DNA of 64,000 nt from Immundisolibacter cernigliae (GCF_001697225.1 NZ_CP014671.1:806001-870000); one strand, 5' to 3'. Shown: positions 53,417 through 63,957, counted from the first letter of the stretch. The notes: generated from the letters alone by a model not told the origin. Numbers and translations: made by a program.

Positions 53417-54217
53417 ATGTCGCCAGCAAAACGCCAGCCCCGGCACTACCGCACGGTATGGATTTCCGATGTCCATCTGGGTTTCCGGGGCTGCCGGGCA
53501 GACTTCCTGCTGGATTTCCTGCATCAGGTCACCTGCGACCGGCTGTACCTGGTCGGCGACATCATCGACTTCTGGAACATGCGCCGCGGCCTGTACTGGC
53601 CGCAGGCGCACAACAACGTGGTCCGAACCCTGCTCGGCAAGGCCAAGCACGGCACCGAGGTCATCTACGTGCCGGGCAACCACGACGAGCTGCTGCGCGA
53701 GCACGACGGCCTGCAGATGGGCAACCTCAGCATCCGCAGCCGGGCCATCCACGAAACCGCCGACGGCCGCCGCCTGCTGGTGATGCACGGCGACGAGTTC
53801 GACAGCGTGGTGCAGTGCAGCCGCCTGCTCGCGCTGGCCGGCAGCCAGGCCTACGCCCTGCTGCTGCGCGCCAACCGGCTGGTCAACTTCGTGCGCACCA
53901 AGTTTGGCCTGCCCTACTGGTCGCTGGCCGGGCACCTGAAGCACAAGGTGAAAAACGCCGTCAATTTCATCTCCAACTTCGAGTCCGCGGTGGCGCTGGC
54001 GGCCCGCAAACACGGCGTCGACGGGGTCGTGTGCGGGCACATCCACCGCGCCGAGATCAGCGTCGCCGGCGGCGTGCTGTACCTGAACTGCGGCGACTGG
54101 GTGGAGAGCTGCACCGCCCTGGTCGAGCACGGCGACGGCAAGATCGAACTGCTGCACTGGTCGGATCAACAGCACGCACTGAAGGCCGAAGCCGCCGTGC
54201 CGGCGCTCGCGGCATGA
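53417..54217 (+). CDS. LpxH-like UDP-2,3-diacylglucosamine diphosphatase family phosphoesterase
   Basis: The 266-residue calcineurin-like enzyme has all metal motifs: WISDVHLGF, LVGDIIDFWNMRR, VPGNHDELLRE, VMHGDEFD and VCGHIHRAEI. It resembles the COG2908 group that includes LpxH, but is the longer form commonly paired with a glycosyltransferase. True LpxH function in lipid A synthesis is not proven. It is preceded by an AT-rich spacer (53327-53371), likely its promoter, and AGGGGGT. Its stop overlaps the glycosyltransferase start (ATGA). Confidence 0.85.
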   Translation: MSPAKRQPRHYRTVWISDVHLGFRGCRADFLLDFLHQVTCDRLYLVGDIIDFWNMRRGLYWPQAHNNVVRTLLGKAKHGTEVIYVPGNHDELLREHDGLQMGNLSIRSRAIHETADGRRLLVMHGDEFDSVVQCSRLLALAGSQAYALLLRANRLVNFVRTKFGLPYWSLAGHLKHKVKNAVNFISNFESAVALAARKHGVDGVVCGHIHRAEISVAGGVLYLNCGDWVESCTALVEHGDGKIELLHWSDQQHALKAEAAVPALAA

Positions 54218-55272
54218 GGATCGTGCTGGTCAGCGACGCCTGGGAACCGCAGATCAACGGCGTCGTCACCACCCTCAAACGCACCTGCGAGGAACTCACG
54301 GCACTCGGCCATACGGTGGAGGTGATCGGGCCGAACCGCTTTCGCACCCTGCCCTGCCCCGGCTACCGGTCGATCCGCCTGGCGCTGTTGCCGGGCCGGC
54401 GGCTGGCGCAGCTGCTGGACGGACTGGCGCCGGATGCCATCCACATCGCCACCGAAGGTCCGCTCGGCCAGACGGCACGGCGTTACTGCCTGAACCGTGG
54501 CCTGGATTTCACCACCGCCTACCACACGCAGTTTCCGGAATACCTGGCGCTGCGCACGCCGATTCCGGCGCGCTGGACCTACGCTGCGGTGCGCCGCTTT
54601 CATGCCCCGGCCGCGCGCACCATGGTCGCCACCGCTTCCCAGCAGACCCTGCTGGAGGAGCACGGCTTCGAGCACCTGGTGCGCTGGAGCCGCGGCGTGG
54701 ACACCACGCTGTTCAGGCCGCAGGACAAGAATTTCCTGCTCGCGCCGCGACCGATCGCCATGTACGTCGGCCGGGTGGCGGTCGAGAAGAACCTCGACGC
54801 CTTCCTGGCGCTGGACCTGCCGGGCAGCAAGTTCGTGGTCGGCGACGGGCCGGCGCTGGCCGGCCTGCGCGAGCGCTACCCGACGGTGCGCTTCACCGGC
54901 TTCAAGCATGGCGAGGAGCTGGCGCAGCACCTGGCGGCGGCGGACGTGTTCGTGTTCCCCAGCCGCACCGACACCTTTGGCCTGGTGCTGCTCGAGGCGA
55001 TGGCCTGCGGCGTGCCGGTGGCGGCCTTCCCGGTCACCGGTCCGAAGGACGTGGTGCTGCCCGACGTGACCGGGGTGCTGCATGAGGATTTGGGCCGCGC
55101 CGTCCGGCAAGCCCTGCGCCTGGACCCGGTCGCCTGCGTGGCGCACGCCAAGGCGTATTCGTGGCGCAACGCCACGCTGCAGTTCCTGACCAACCTGGCG
55201 CCATTGAGACAACCGGCCACGCCTGCTGCCGCGCCCTACGCCGGTCCTGATCAGCCAAGCACGGCCCGATAG
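54214..55272 (+). CDS. GT4-family glycosyltransferase
   Basis: A 352-residue GT-B glycosyltransferase. The N-terminal domain has VLVSDAWEPQINGVVTTLKR and TTAYHTQFPEYL. The C-terminal nucleotide-sugar domain has AMYVGRVAVEKNLDAFL, FVVGDGPALAGLRERYP and FPSRTDTFGLVLLEAMACG, the E-x7-E motif. It is closest in pattern to mannosyl- or sulfoquinovosyl-type transferases acting on lipids. Coupled by 4-bp overlap to the phosphoesterase, so both probably act on one envelope lipid. Its 3' end overlaps the convergent epimerase by 22 bp. Confidence 0.9.
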   Translation: MRIVLVSDAWEPQINGVVTTLKRTCEELTALGHTVEVIGPNRFRTLPCPGYRSIRLALLPGRRLAQLLDGLAPDAIHIATEGPLGQTARRYCLNRGLDFTTAYHTQFPEYLALRTPIPARWTYAAVRRFHAPAARTMVATASQQTLLEEHGFEHLVRWSRGVDTTLFRPQDKNFLLAPRPIAMYVGRVAVEKNLDAFLALDLPGSKFVVGDGPALAGLRERYPTVRFTGFKHGEELAQHLAAADVFVFPSRTDTFGLVLLEAMACGVPVAAFPVTGPKDVVLPDVTGVLHEDLGRAVRQALRLDPVACVAHAKAYSWRNATLQFLTNLAPLRQPATPAAAPYAGPDQPSTAR

Positions 55273-56087
55273 CCCTCGCGCCAGCTCGGGTATTCAAAGC
55301 GAAACCCGCTGGCCAACAGACGCGCATTGCGACAACGGCGGTTGGCTGCGGGCGGCGGCGGCGCGGACTCGGGCGCCGGCACGCCGATCCAGGCAGCCAG
55401 TTCACGCAGCAACTCGGCCTGGTCCGTGGGTTCACAGTCCACACCCAGGTACAGCGGCGCCGGATCGGCCAGTCCCAGCAGGTGCACGATGGCGCGGGCG
55501 GCATCGTCACGGTGCATGCGGTTGCTCCAGCGCGGCGGCCCGCATGCACAGCGCGCCCGTCCCTCGCGCAGGCTGCGCAGCAGCGGCCCTTCCCCCGCGC
55601 CGTACAGCCCGGCCGGGCGCAGCACCAGTCCGGGCAGGCCGCTGTCGCGCAGCATGCATTCGGCGCGCAGCAGACTGGCCGTCTGCGCGTCATGGGCGCT
55701 GACGGGCGAGTCCTCGTCCACCCAATTGCCGTCCTGCTGCGCATACGGCCGTGTGCTGGTAATCAGCAGCACACGCTGCGGCGGCGTTTCAGCGGCGCAC
55801 AAGGCGGCCAGTAGATTGCCCCAGGCCGTTTCATAGACAGCGCCGTAGGCAGCGGCATCGCCGCTGTCCGGGGCGGCGCAGAACACGACCTGATCGACTC
55901 TCGGCAAACGCGGCACGCCGACCGCAAGGTCAGCCGCCAGAGCCTGTACCCGCTGTGGCAGTGCCCGCGCCTGCCGCCGCAGGCCGATGACCTGCCGGCC
56001 CTGCTCAAGCAGCAGGCGCGCCAGCCGGCCACCCAGATCGCCACAGCCGGCGATCAGCACCGTGCGGGGTATTTGGCGGCTGTCCAT
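55251..56087 (-). CDS. NAD(P)-dependent epimerase/dehydratase-like (YeeZ type) protein
   Basis: The 278-residue extended-SDR-like protein begins with a Rossmann motif TVLIAGCGDLGGRLARLLL, continues with VFCAAPDSGDAAAYGAVYE and LLITSTRPYAQQDGNWVDE, and has LRPAGLYGAGEGPL. Such YeeZ-like proteins lack the usual YxxxK and have no proven reaction. It is convergent with the glycosyltransferase. Confidence 0.8.
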   Translation of the reverse strand: MDSRQIPRTVLIAGCGDLGGRLARLLLEQGRQVIGLRRQARALPQRVQALAADLAVGVPRLPRVDQVVFCAAPDSGDAAAYGAVYETAWGNLLAALCAAETPPQRVLLITSTRPYAQQDGNWVDEDSPVSAHDAQTASLLRAECMLRDSGLPGLVLRPAGLYGAGEGPLLRSLREGRARCACGPPRWSNRMHRDDAARAIVHLLGLADPAPLYLGVDCEPTDQAELLRELAAWIGVPAPESAPPPPAANRRCRNARLLASGFRFEYPSWREGYRAVLG

Positions 56088-56275
56088 TCAGTGCCTCTGT
56101 CGGATTTACGCGAGCCGGTCGGCAACGCAGGTGTCACGCCGCTGGGTTAATCTACTTCGACACACAAACCGTTGGTCCGAACCGGCAGCTTGCGTGCACA
56201 CCCCACTTGCCAGCCTGTCGCCCGACCCCCGGCGGTCGGTCCGCGACCAGGAACACACGACCCGAGGAGTCTTCC

Positions 56276-56884
56276 ATGAAGCTTTACTACACCCCTGGTG
56301 CCTGTTCCATGGCCCCGCACATCGCCCTGCGCGAAGCCGGCCTGAGCTTCGACCTGGAAAAGGTCGACCTGATGGGCAAGAAGACCGAAACCGGCGCCGA
56401 TTTCACCACCATCAACCCGAAAGGCTACGTGCCGGCCCTGCAGCTGGACAACGGCCAGGTGCTGACCGAGGTCGGCGTGCTGCTGCAGTACATCGCCGAC
56501 CAGAAGCCGGCCAGCGGCCTGGCGCCGGCCGCCGGAACCCTGGAGCGCTACCGTCTGATGGAGACGCTGAACTTCATCGCCACCGAGCTGCACAAGAGCT
56601 TCGGCCCGCTGTTCAACCCGGCCTCCACCGATGAGGCCAAGAAAGCCGCCATCGACATGATCGGCAAGCGTTTCGGGTATCTGGACCAGCAACTGGCCGG
56701 CAAACAATACCTGCTCGGCGACACCTTCACCGTGGCCGACTGCTACTTCGGCACCGTGCTCGGCTGGTGCCAGTACGCCAAGCTGGACCTGTCGCCGTGG
56801 CCGGCCATCGGCGCCTATGCCGGGCGCGTGATGTCCCGCCCGGCCGTACTCGAGACGCTGAAGGCCGAAGGCCTGATGGGCTGA
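56276..56884 (+). CDS. Glutathione S-transferase
   Basis: A 202-residue beta-class-like [23 protein letters not shown] (with the Cys10/Ser11 active-site region), [20 protein letters not shown] and the C-terminal helical domain with [20 protein letters not shown]. It conjugates or binds glutathione for detoxification or aromatic catabolism. RBS GAGGAG. A strong terminator follows. Confidence 0.95.
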   Translation: MKLYYTPGACSMAPHIALREAGLSFDLEKVDLMGKKTETGADFTTINPKGYVPALQLDNGQVLTEVGVLLQYIADQKPASGLAPAAGTLERYRLMETLNFIATELHKSFGPLFNPASTDEAKKAAIDMIGKRFGYLDQQLAGKQYLLGDTFTVADCYFGTVLGWCQYAKLDLSPWPAIGAYAGRVMSRPAVLETLKAEGLMG

Positions 56885-56908
56885 CAGCAAGACCGAAGGG
56901 TCTGCGAG

Positions 56909-56945
56909 AACCGGCCCTGCCGTCACGGCGGGGCCGGTTTTTTTT
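56909..56945 (+). terminator. Rho-independent terminator after the GST gene
   Basis: AACCGGCCCTGCCG, a 3-base loop, then CGGCGGGGCCGGTT followed by eight Ts in all. A textbook hairpin 24 bases after the stop. Confidence 0.92.
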
Positions 56946-57047
56946 GGCCTGTCGAGACCCGGCTCGTACCCACGCCGGGGAGCGGCCCGGCAGCCTGCTA
57001 GAATTTTGCTCCCCCGCCCGCCCCACCCATTCGCGCAGGAATCGGCT

Positions 57048-58808
57048 TTGCGTTCACTGCTCCAGTCCCTTATCGCCCGGGCCCTGACCCGGCTGCACGA
57101 GGACGGCGTTCTGCCGGACGTGTCGCCCCCCGACAAGGTGCACATCGAGCGGGCCCGCGACAAGGCTCATGGTGATTTCGCCAGCAACGTCGCCATGACG
57201 CTCGGCAAGGCTGCGCGCACCGCGCCGCGGGCATTGGCCGAGCGCATCGTCGCCGCCCTGCCGGCAACGGACGCCGTCCTGCGCGTGGAAATCGCCGGTC
57301 CCGGTTTCATCAACTTTCATTTGCAGCCGACCGCACAACTGGGCGTGCTGCTGGACGTGCTGGCCGCCAGTGACGCCTATGGCCAAAGCCGGATCGGCAA
57401 CGGCCAGCGCGTGCAGGTGGAGTTCGTGTCCGCCAACCCGACCGGCCCGCTGCACGTGGGCCACGGCCGCGGCGCGGCGTACGGGTCGAGTCTCGCCAAC
57501 CTGCTGAGCACGGCCGGTTTCGAGGTCGAGCGCGAGTACTACGTCAACGACGCCGGCCGCCAGATGGACATCCTGGCCGTCAGCGTCTGGCTGCGCTACC
57601 TGGAGTTCCTGGGCCAGGAACTGCCCTTCCCGGCCGGCGCCTACCGCGGCGATTACGTGCGCGCCATCGCCGCCGCGCTCGAACAGCATGTCGCCGACGG
57701 TTTTCGCAGGACCGCCAGCGAGGTACTGGATGGCCTGCCGCCGGACGGCCCGCAGGGCGGTGATGTCGACCAGTATCTGGACGCGCTGATCGCCCGCGCC
57801 AAGCTGCTGCTGGGCAGTGTCGATTACGGCCGCCTGCACCGCCACGGCTGCGACACCATCCTGGCCGACATCGACGACGACCTGAGTGCGTTCGGCGTCA
57901 GCTTCGATCGCTGGTTTCGCGAGAGCAGCCTGGTCGACAGCGGCGCGCTGGACCGCGCCATCCAGGCCCTGCGTGCCGGGGATCACCTGTACCAGAAGGA
58001 CGGCGCCTGGTGGTTTCGGGCCACCGCCTTTGGCGACCGCCAGGACCGGGTGGTCATCCGCGAGAACGGCGAGCCGACCTACTTCGCCAGCGATGTCGCG
58101 TATCACCTGGACAAACTGAACCGCGGCTTCGACCGCATCATCGACATCTGGGGCGCCGACCACCACGGCTACATGGACCGCATCCGCGCGTCCCTGCGTG
58201 CCCTGCACGGCGATGACTCGCCGCTGACCGTGCTGCTGGTGCAGTTCGCGGTGCTGTACCGCGGTCTGGAGAAGGTCTCCATGTCCACTCGCAGCGGCGA
58301 GTTCGTCACCCTGCGCGAGCTGCGCGACGAGGTCGGCAGCGACGCGGCGCGGTTTTTCTACGTGCTGCGCAAGTGCGACCAGCACCTGGACTTCGACCTC
58401 GAACTGGCGCGCTCCAGCAGCAACGACAACCCGGTCTACTATGTGCAGTACGCGCATGCGCGCATCGGCGCGGTGCTGCGCCAGCTCGCCGAGCGCGGCC
58501 TGAAGTACGAACAACCCGCGCCCGAGGCGCTGGCCCTGCTGGCCGAACATCCGGAGCTGGATCTGGCCGCCGCGCTGGCCCGTTACCCGGAACTGATCGA
58601 AAGCGCCGCCCTGGCCCATGAGCCGCACCAGATCGCCTACTACCTGCGCGAGCTGGCCGGACTGTTTCATGCCTACTACAACAACCATCCCTTCCTGGTG
58701 GACGACGCCGACCTGCGCAACGCGCGCCTGGCGCTGGTGCTGGCCGTGCGTCAGGTGCTCAGGAACGGCCTGCGCGTGCTGGGCGTATCCGCCCCGGAGC
58801 AGATGTAA
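57048..58808 (+). CDS. argS: Arginyl-tRNA synthetase
   Basis: I choose the TTG at 57048 (then [15 protein letters not shown]), because AGGA lies about 10 bases upstream and the N-terminus then matches ArgRS proteins; it gives 586 residues. Present are the HIGH-box variant HVGHGRG within [25 protein letters not shown], the KMSKS-equivalent [10 protein letters not shown] and the C-terminal anticodon-binding DALR domain ([17 protein letters not shown]). It charges tRNA-Arg. Its TAA shares a base with the next ATG. Confidence 0.97.
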   Translation: MRSLLQSLIARALTRLHEDGVLPDVSPPDKVHIERARDKAHGDFASNVAMTLGKAARTAPRALAERIVAALPATDAVLRVEIAGPGFINFHLQPTAQLGVLLDVLAASDAYGQSRIGNGQRVQVEFVSANPTGPLHVGHGRGAAYGSSLANLLSTAGFEVEREYYVNDAGRQMDILAVSVWLRYLEFLGQELPFPAGAYRGDYVRAIAAALEQHVADGFRRTASEVLDGLPPDGPQGGDVDQYLDALIARAKLLLGSVDYGRLHRHGCDTILADIDDDLSAFGVSFDRWFRESSLVDSGALDRAIQALRAGDHLYQKDGAWWFRATAFGDRQDRVVIRENGEPTYFASDVAYHLDKLNRGFDRIIDIWGADHHGYMDRIRASLRALHGDDSPLTVLLVQFAVLYRGLEKVSMSTRSGEFVTLRELRDEVGSDAARFFYVLRKCDQHLDFDLELARSSSNDNPVYYVQYAHARIGAVLRQLAERGLKYEQPAPEALALLAEHPELDLAAALARYPELIESAALAHEPHQIAYYLRELAGLFHAYYNNHPFLVDDADLRNARLALVLAVRQVLRNGLRVLGVSAPEQM

Positions 58809-59455
58809 TGGCCACCAAGCGACGCGGCGCGCAGCGCGCCGGAGCCGGCGCCGTCTGGGCGCGGGGCTTTTTCACGGGGCTGGCCAGTGGCGGCCTGGCG
58901 GCGGCGGTTGTCTATTTTTCGGTGCTCAGCCCGGACCCGGCGGCCATAGCCGACGCCACCCCCAAGGCGGCCGATGCCGCCAAGACCGTCAGCGGCCCCA
59001 AGCCGAAGTTCGAGTTCTACACCATCCTGCCGGAACTCGAAGTGCCGGTGCCCGACCAGCCATCCGGGGAGGCACGTCAGGCCAGCGTGCCACCGGCGCT
59101 GCAAACCCCGCCGCCGCCCATTCAGGGAACGGTCGCGCCGGGCGCCGCGGGTGCGCCCAGGCAGGCCCTGCCTGCGCCACAGGCACTGCCGCCGGCAACA
59201 CCGCCCGCCAGCACCGGCGGGCGCTACATCCTGCAGGCCGGCTCGTCGCGCAACGGTGCCGACGCCGAGCGCCTGCGTGCGAGCCTCGCCCTTCAGGGCA
59301 TGGTGGCGCAGGTGCAGCCGGTCAACATCAACGGCGAGACCTGGCACCGCATTCGGGTCGGACCGTTCGCGTCGCGCACCGAGGCAGACGCCGCCCAGCG
59401 CCAGCTGCACGGCGCCAAGATCAACACCATGCTGCTGGAACTGCGTGCGCCCTGA
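58808..59455 (+). CDS. SPOR-domain cell-division-type protein (FtsN-like)
   Basis: A 215-residue protein with a basic cytoplasmic tail, one membrane anchor (GFFTGLASGGLAAAVVYFSV), a KFEFYTILPELEV segment typical of the argS-linked FtsN-like family, a Pro/Ala-rich periplasmic linker, and a C-terminal SPOR domain (GGRYILQAGSSRNGADAERL ... IRVGPFASRTEADAAQ). SPOR domains bind denuded septal peptidoglycan. The argS-SPOR pair, overlapping by one base, is conserved in gammaproteobacteria. Confidence 0.92.
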   Translation: MATKRRGAQRAGAGAVWARGFFTGLASGGLAAAVVYFSVLSPDPAAIADATPKAADAAKTVSGPKPKFEFYTILPELEVPVPDQPSGEARQASVPPALQTPPPPIQGTVAPGAAGAPRQALPAPQALPPATPPASTGGRYILQAGSSRNGADAERLRASLALQGMVAQVQPVNINGETWHRIRVGPFASRTEADAAQRQLHGAKINTMLLELRAP

Positions 59456-59521
59456 AACGCAGCCGCCACATCGTCCCCTTATCGTTAACCGTTTCGACCC
59501 GCCCCGGAGACCCTCGCCGCC

Positions 59522-60004
59522 ATGATTACCCAGACCCCCACCCTGCACGCCTTCGTGTCCGGCCGCAGCGAGGGCTTCACGCCGCTGAACGCCTTCGACG
59601 GCGCGCTGCTCGACGCCGGCGTCGGCAATACCAACCTGGTCAAGATGTCGTCCATCGTGCCGCCGGCCACGCGCGAAGTGGCCGTGGCCGACATGCGCCT
59701 GCCGCCTGGCGCACTGGTGCCGATCGCCTATGCGGCCATGGAATCGGACATCCCCGGCTCGATGATCTGCGCCGCCGTGGCCGCAGCCTGGACGCATGAC
59801 CCGGCCAAGCCGGGCCTGATCATGGAATACCACTCCCACGGCCACCGCGAGGACGCCGAGCGCGTGGTGCGGCGCATGGCCGAGGAAGGCATGAAGATGC
59901 GCGGCTGGGAAATCCGCGAATTGAAATCGCTGGCCGTCGACATGCAGGTGGAGAAGATCGGCTGCGTGTTCGCCGCCGTCGTGCTGTGGCACCACGAGGC
60001 CTGA
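59522..60004 (+). CDS. Pyruvoyl-dependent arginine decarboxylase
   Basis: A 160-residue protein of the archaeal/chlamydial-type PvlArgDC family. The self-cleavage site is in GNTNLVKMSSIVPP, where the Ser-Ser bond splits to form the pyruvoyl group. Other conserved parts are GALVPIAYAAMESDIPG and GLIMEYHSHG. It makes agmatine, the first step to putrescine. It lies 3 bp upstream of spermidine synthase, so it feeds polyamine synthesis. Confidence 0.93.
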   Translation: MITQTPTLHAFVSGRSEGFTPLNAFDGALLDAGVGNTNLVKMSSIVPPATREVAVADMRLPPGALVPIAYAAMESDIPGSMICAAVAAAWTHDPAKPGLIMEYHSHGHREDAERVVRRMAEEGMKMRGWEIRELKSLAVDMQVEKIGCVFAAVVLWHHEA

Positions 60005-60007
60005 GCC

Positions 60008-60847
60008 ATGCTGGACGACACCTGGTACACCGAACAATGGGCCGGCGAAGGCAGCGCCATCTCCCTTGAGCTGAAGGAACAAATCCACGACTTCCAGTCG
60101 CCCTACCAGCGCGTGGAGGTGTTCCAGACCACGCGCTTTGGCAAGCTGATGACGCTCGACGGCCTGGTCATGGTCACCGAGCGCGACGAATTCGTGTACC
60201 ACGAGATGCTGGTGCACCCGGCCATGTTCACGCACGCCGACCCCAAACGCGTGCTGATCATCGGCGGCGGGGACTGCGGCACCCTGCGCGAGGTGCTCAA
60301 GCACGACAGCGTGCAGCAGGTGGACATGGTCGAGCTCGACCAGGCGGTCACCGAGGCGGCGGCGCTGCACTTTCCGACCCTGCACGCGGCCAGCTTCGAC
60401 CCGCGCGCGCGGCTGTATTTCCAGGACGGCATCGCCTGGGTGGCGGATGCCGAGCCGGGCAGCTACGACGTGATCCTGATCGACTCCACCGACCCGGTCG
60501 GGCCGGCGCAGGGGCTGTTCAGCGTGGACTTCTATCGCAACTGCCAGCGCGCGCTGGCGAGCGGTGGCGTGCTGGCGGCGCAGAGCGAATCGCCGCTGTT
60601 CCATGCCGACCTGATCCGCGCCATGCAGCGCGACCTGAAAGCCGCCGGCTTCAACGACGTCGCCACCGTGGATTTCCCGCAGTGCACGTATCCGTCCGGC
60701 TGGTGGAGCGTGACCATCGGCGCGCGCGACGGCTCGGCCAGCACCTTCCGCGGCGAAGGCGGTGCGCCGCCGACGATTGCCAGCCGCTACTACAACGCCG
60801 CCCGCCACCGCGGCGCGCTGGCGCCAGCCCAGTTCATGCTCGGCTGA
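60008..60847 (+). CDS. speE: Spermidine synthase
   Basis: A 279-residue aminopropyltransferase: [40 protein letters not shown] (binding loop), [17 protein letters not shown] and the C-terminal [10 protein letters not shown]. It transfers aminopropyl from decarboxylated SAM to putrescine, releasing methylthioadenosine. AdoMet decarboxylase is not in the window. Confidence 0.97.
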   Translation: MLDDTWYTEQWAGEGSAISLELKEQIHDFQSPYQRVEVFQTTRFGKLMTLDGLVMVTERDEFVYHEMLVHPAMFTHADPKRVLIIGGGDCGTLREVLKHDSVQQVDMVELDQAVTEAAALHFPTLHAASFDPRARLYFQDGIAWVADAEPGSYDVILIDSTDPVGPAQGLFSVDFYRNCQRALASGGVLAAQSESPLFHADLIRAMQRDLKAAGFNDVATVDFPQCTYPSGWWSVTIGARDGSASTFRGEGGAPPTIASRYYNAARHRGALAPAQFMLG

Positions 60848-60888
60848 AACGGCCGCTTCCTCACGCAATCACCAGGAGTTCATCCCCG

Positions 60889-61806
60889 ATGACAGCCATC
60901 AAGCGCGTCACCAAGGCAGTTTTCCCGGTCGCCGGCCTTGGCACACGCTTCCTGCCGGCCACCAAGGCGAACCCGAAGGAAATGCTGCCGGTGGTCGACA
61001 AACCGCTGATCCAGTACGCGGTCGAGGAAGCGGTGGCCGCCGGCATCACCGAGCTGGTGTTCATCACCGGACGCAGCAAGCGCGCCATCCCGGATCACTT
61101 CGACACTGCCTACGAACTCGAAGCCACGCTCGAGAAAGGCGGCAAGAACGACATGCTCGAACTGGTGCGCAACATCACGCCACCGAACGTCACCTGCATC
61201 TACATCCGCCAGGCGGCGCCGCTGGGCCTGGGGCACGCCGTGCTGTGCGCAGCGCCGGTGGTGGGCGACGCGCCGTTCGCGGTGCTGCTGGCCGACGACC
61301 TGATCGCCGCCCGCGACCCCGGCCTGCACACCGCCACCTGCCTGAAGGACATGATCGAGGTCTACAACCAGCGCGGCGCCAGCATCATCGGCGTCGAGGA
61401 AATCCCGATCGAGTTCTCGCGCCGTTACGGCATCGTCAAGCCGCGCGCGGTGGGCAACGGCCTGTACGAGGTCGACGACATCGTCGAGAAGCCGGCCCCG
61501 GAAGACGCCCCGTCCAACCTGGGCGTGGTCGGCCGCTACGTGCTCACGCCGCGCGTGTTCGATCTGCTGCGCGCCACCCAGCGCGGCGCCGGCGGCGAGA
61601 TCCAGCTCACCGACGCCTTGGCCGAGCTGATCCGGTTCGAACGCCTGTTCGCCTACAACATCCCCGGCCACCGCTACGACTGCGGCAGCAAGCTGGGGTA
61701 TCTGGAAGCCACCATCGAGTACGGCCTGCGCCACCCGGAGCTCGGCGAGGACTTCAAGCAATTCCTGCTCGAGCGCGCCAGCGAGTCTTTCGAGCCGCGA
61801 TCTTGA
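60889..61806 (+). CDS. galU: UTP--glucose-1-phosphate uridylyltransferase
   Basis: A 305-residue nucleotidyltransferase making UDP-glucose. It has [49 protein letters not shown] and the C-terminal [28 protein letters not shown] 9 bases before ATG 60889. Its stop overlaps the TTG start of the next gene. Confidence 0.97.
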   Translation: MTAIKRVTKAVFPVAGLGTRFLPATKANPKEMLPVVDKPLIQYAVEEAVAAGITELVFITGRSKRAIPDHFDTAYELEATLEKGGKNDMLELVRNITPPNVTCIYIRQAAPLGLGHAVLCAAPVVGDAPFAVLLADDLIAARDPGLHTATCLKDMIEVYNQRGASIIGVEEIPIEFSRRYGIVKPRAVGNGLYEVDDIVEKPAPEDAPSNLGVVGRYVLTPRVFDLLRATQRGAGGEIQLTDALAELIRFERLFAYNIPGHRYDCGSKLGYLEATIEYGLRHPELGEDFKQFLLERASESFEPRS

Positions 61807-62360
61807 GCGACGCGCTCGCCGCCGAGGCCTGGGCGGTTTACCGCGCCGCCGAGTGCCTGTATGACGAGACGACCGTGCGCGGCGCGGTCGATCGCCTGGC
61901 CGGCGAGGTCACGGCAGCGCTGGCCGGCCACAATCCGCTGCTGCTGTGTCCGATGACCGGCGGCGTGGTGCTGGCCGGCCACCTGCTGCCGCAGCTCGAC
62001 TTCCCGCTGGAGTTCGATTACATCCACGCCACGCGCTACGCCGGTGCGCTGCGCGGCGGGGAACTGACCTGGAAAGTCACGCCCACGGCCGAACTGGCCG
62101 GGCGGCATGTGCTGATCGTGGACGACGTGCTCGACCGCGGCATCACGCTGGCCGCGCTGGTCGATTTTTGCCGGCGCGAGGGCGCCGCCAGCGTGCATAG
62201 CCTGGTACTGGTCGATAAACGCTGCCGGCGCGAGGCCGCCATCGAGGCCGATTTCGTCGGTCTGTCCACGCCCGACCGCTACCTGTTCGGCTGGGGCATG
62301 GACTACAAGGGCTATCTGCGCAACGTGCCGGGCATCTACGCCGTGGCGGAGGCACCGTGA
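61803..62360 (+). CDS. hpt: Hypoxanthine-guanine phosphoribosyltransferase
   Basis: Start TTG 61803 overlaps the galU stop (TTGA); 185 residues. The PRPP-binding motif is [17 protein letters not shown], with [19 protein letters not shown] upstream and the C-terminal [14 protein letters not shown]. It returns hypoxanthine and guanine to IMP and GMP. Next to methylthioinosine phosphorylase, which releases hypoxanthine. Confidence 0.94.
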   Translation: MSDALAAEAWAVYRAAECLYDETTVRGAVDRLAGEVTAALAGHNPLLLCPMTGGVVLAGHLLPQLDFPLEFDYIHATRYAGALRGGELTWKVTPTAELAGRHVLIVDDVLDRGITLAALVDFCRREGAASVHSLVLVDKRCRREAAIEADFVGLSTPDRYLFGWGMDYKGYLRNVPGIYAVAEAP

Positions 62361-63157
62361 TCGCGATCCTGGGCGGATCGGGTCTGGACCGCTGGCCGCA
62401 ACTGGGCACGCTCACGCCGCAGTCCGTCAGCACGCCCTATGGCGAGCCGGCGGCGCCGCTGCTGTGCGGTCGGATCGACGGCATCGCGGTGTGTTTTCTG
62501 CCCCGTCACGGCGCCGCTCACAGCCTGCCGCCGCACCGCATCAACTACCGCGCCAACCTGTGGGCGCTCAAGCAGGCCGGCGCGCGCGCCGTGGTGGCGG
62601 TGGCAACCGTCGGCTCGATCCCGGCCCACATCCCGCCCGGCGCCCTGGTGCTGCCGGACCAGATCGTGGACTACACCCACGGCCGCGAAGCGACCTTCTT
62701 CGACGGCGATTGCCTTGATGACGCAGGCAGCCGTGTCGAACACATCGAATTCACCGAGCCCTACGACGCCGGCCTGCGCGCCGCGCTGCTGGCTGCGGCC
62801 AGTGACGCCGGCATCGCGCTGATCGACGGCGCCACCTATGCCGCCACCCAGGGTCCGCGCCTGGAAACCCGCGCCGAAATCGACCGCCTGGAGCGCGACG
62901 GCTGCCACATCGTGGGCATGACCGGCATGCCCGAAGCCGCCCTGGCGCGGGAACTTGCCCTGCCCTACGCCTGCCTGGCGGTAGTCGCCAACCGCGCTGC
63001 CGGCCGCGGCGGCAGCAGCCTGCTGGCCGAAATCGAACAGCATCTGGCCGGTGGCATCGCCGCCGCCCAGCGGCTGCTGGTGGCCGCCCTGCCGGGCCTG
63101 GCCGCCACCTGCCAGCCGGACCCGGGCACCGCCCCGGCACCGGGGAACCCCCTGTAG
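62357..63157 (+). CDS. S-methyl-5'-thioinosine phosphorylase (MTAP/PNP family)
   Basis: GTG start overlaps the hpt stop (GTGA); 266 residues. Family features are AILGGSGLDRWPQL, PRHGAAHSLPPHRINYRANL and DGATYAATQGPRLETRAEID. The purine pocket reads VVANRAAG, with Asn where adenine-specific MTAPs have Asp, favouring a 6-oxopurine such as methylthioinosine. That suits its neighbour hpt. It would recycle the methylthio by-product of spermidine synthesis after deamination elsewhere. Confidence 0.88.
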   Translation: MIAILGGSGLDRWPQLGTLTPQSVSTPYGEPAAPLLCGRIDGIAVCFLPRHGAAHSLPPHRINYRANLWALKQAGARAVVAVATVGSIPAHIPPGALVLPDQIVDYTHGREATFFDGDCLDDAGSRVEHIEFTEPYDAGLRAALLAAASDAGIALIDGATYAATQGPRLETRAEIDRLERDGCHIVGMTGMPEAALARELALPYACLAVVANRAAGRGGSSLLAEIEQHLAGGIAAAQRLLVAALPGLAATCQPDPGTAPAPGNPL

Positions 63158-63267
63158 CCCGGCTGTGCCGGGCGATGATGAGCACACACACCGGTACGGC
63201 CTCAAGTCCGTGCGTCCGCTGCCGATAGATGTTGTCGGTAGGCCCGGCGCCAGCGTGTGACGGGCGA

Positions 63268-63957
63268 ATGACCAGTTACTACAGGGCGCGACGCATGATC
63301 CTGCTGACGAGCGAGGACGCCTCGTTGATGGACCGCTGGGCGGTGGCTGTGGGCGGACGCGGCACGCTGATCCGGCGCGTGAGCCTGCTTGCGGAAGCCG
63401 AGGGCGCGCTGGCCGGACGCCGCCCCGATGTGATGCTGCTGGACCTGTCGCTGGGCGATTTGTCCGGTCCGGCTGGTATTGCAGCCCTGCTCAGCTTCAG
63501 TCCAGCGACGCACCTCATCGCGCTCAGCCACCAGCCCAACGACGAGGAGGGCATCGCCGCCCTGCGTGCCGGCGCCCGCGGCTACTGCAACGCCTACATC
63601 GACCCGCGTCTGCTGGCCAAGGCGGTCACCACGGTGCAAAACGGCGAGGCGTGGGTCGGCCGGCGCCTGACCGACCGGCTGGTGGCACTGGTCGGGCAGA
63701 ACGCGCCCGTGCAGGTGGACACCGACAGCAGCATCGACCTTGACCTGCTCACCGCCCGCGAGCAGCAAATCGCACTGCAGATCGGCATGGGCAGCAGCAA
63801 CAAGCTCATCGCCCAGCGCCTTGGCATTACCGAGCGTACCGTCAAGGCGCATCTGGGCTCGGTGTTCGCCAAGCTCGGCGTGCATGACCGCCTGCAACTG
63901 GCGCTGCTGGTGACCGGTCGGATGCAATACACCAGCCCCACCACGCCGGTGTGCTGA
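63268..63957 (+). CDS. LuxR/NarL-family response regulator
   Basis: Starts at MTSYYRARRMILLTSED (63268); ATG 63295 is also possible. 229 residues: an N-terminal receiver-like domain with RPDVMLLDLSLGDLSGPAG (phospho-acceptor Asp in LLDLS) and ALRAGARGYCNAYI, and a C-terminal GerE-type HTH with LTAREQQIALQIGMGSSNKL and ERTVKAHLGSVFAKLGVHDR. No sensor kinase is adjacent, so its signal and targets are unknown. Confidence 0.9.
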   Translation: MTSYYRARRMILLTSEDASLMDRWAVAVGGRGTLIRRVSLLAEAEGALAGRRPDVMLLDLSLGDLSGPAGIAALLSFSPATHLIALSHQPNDEEGIAALRAGARGYCNAYIDPRLLAKAVTTVQNGEAWVGRRLTDRLVALVGQNAPVQVDTDSSIDLDLLTAREQQIALQIGMGSSNKLIAQRLGITERTVKAHLGSVFAKLGVHDRLQLALLVTGRMQYTSPTTPVC

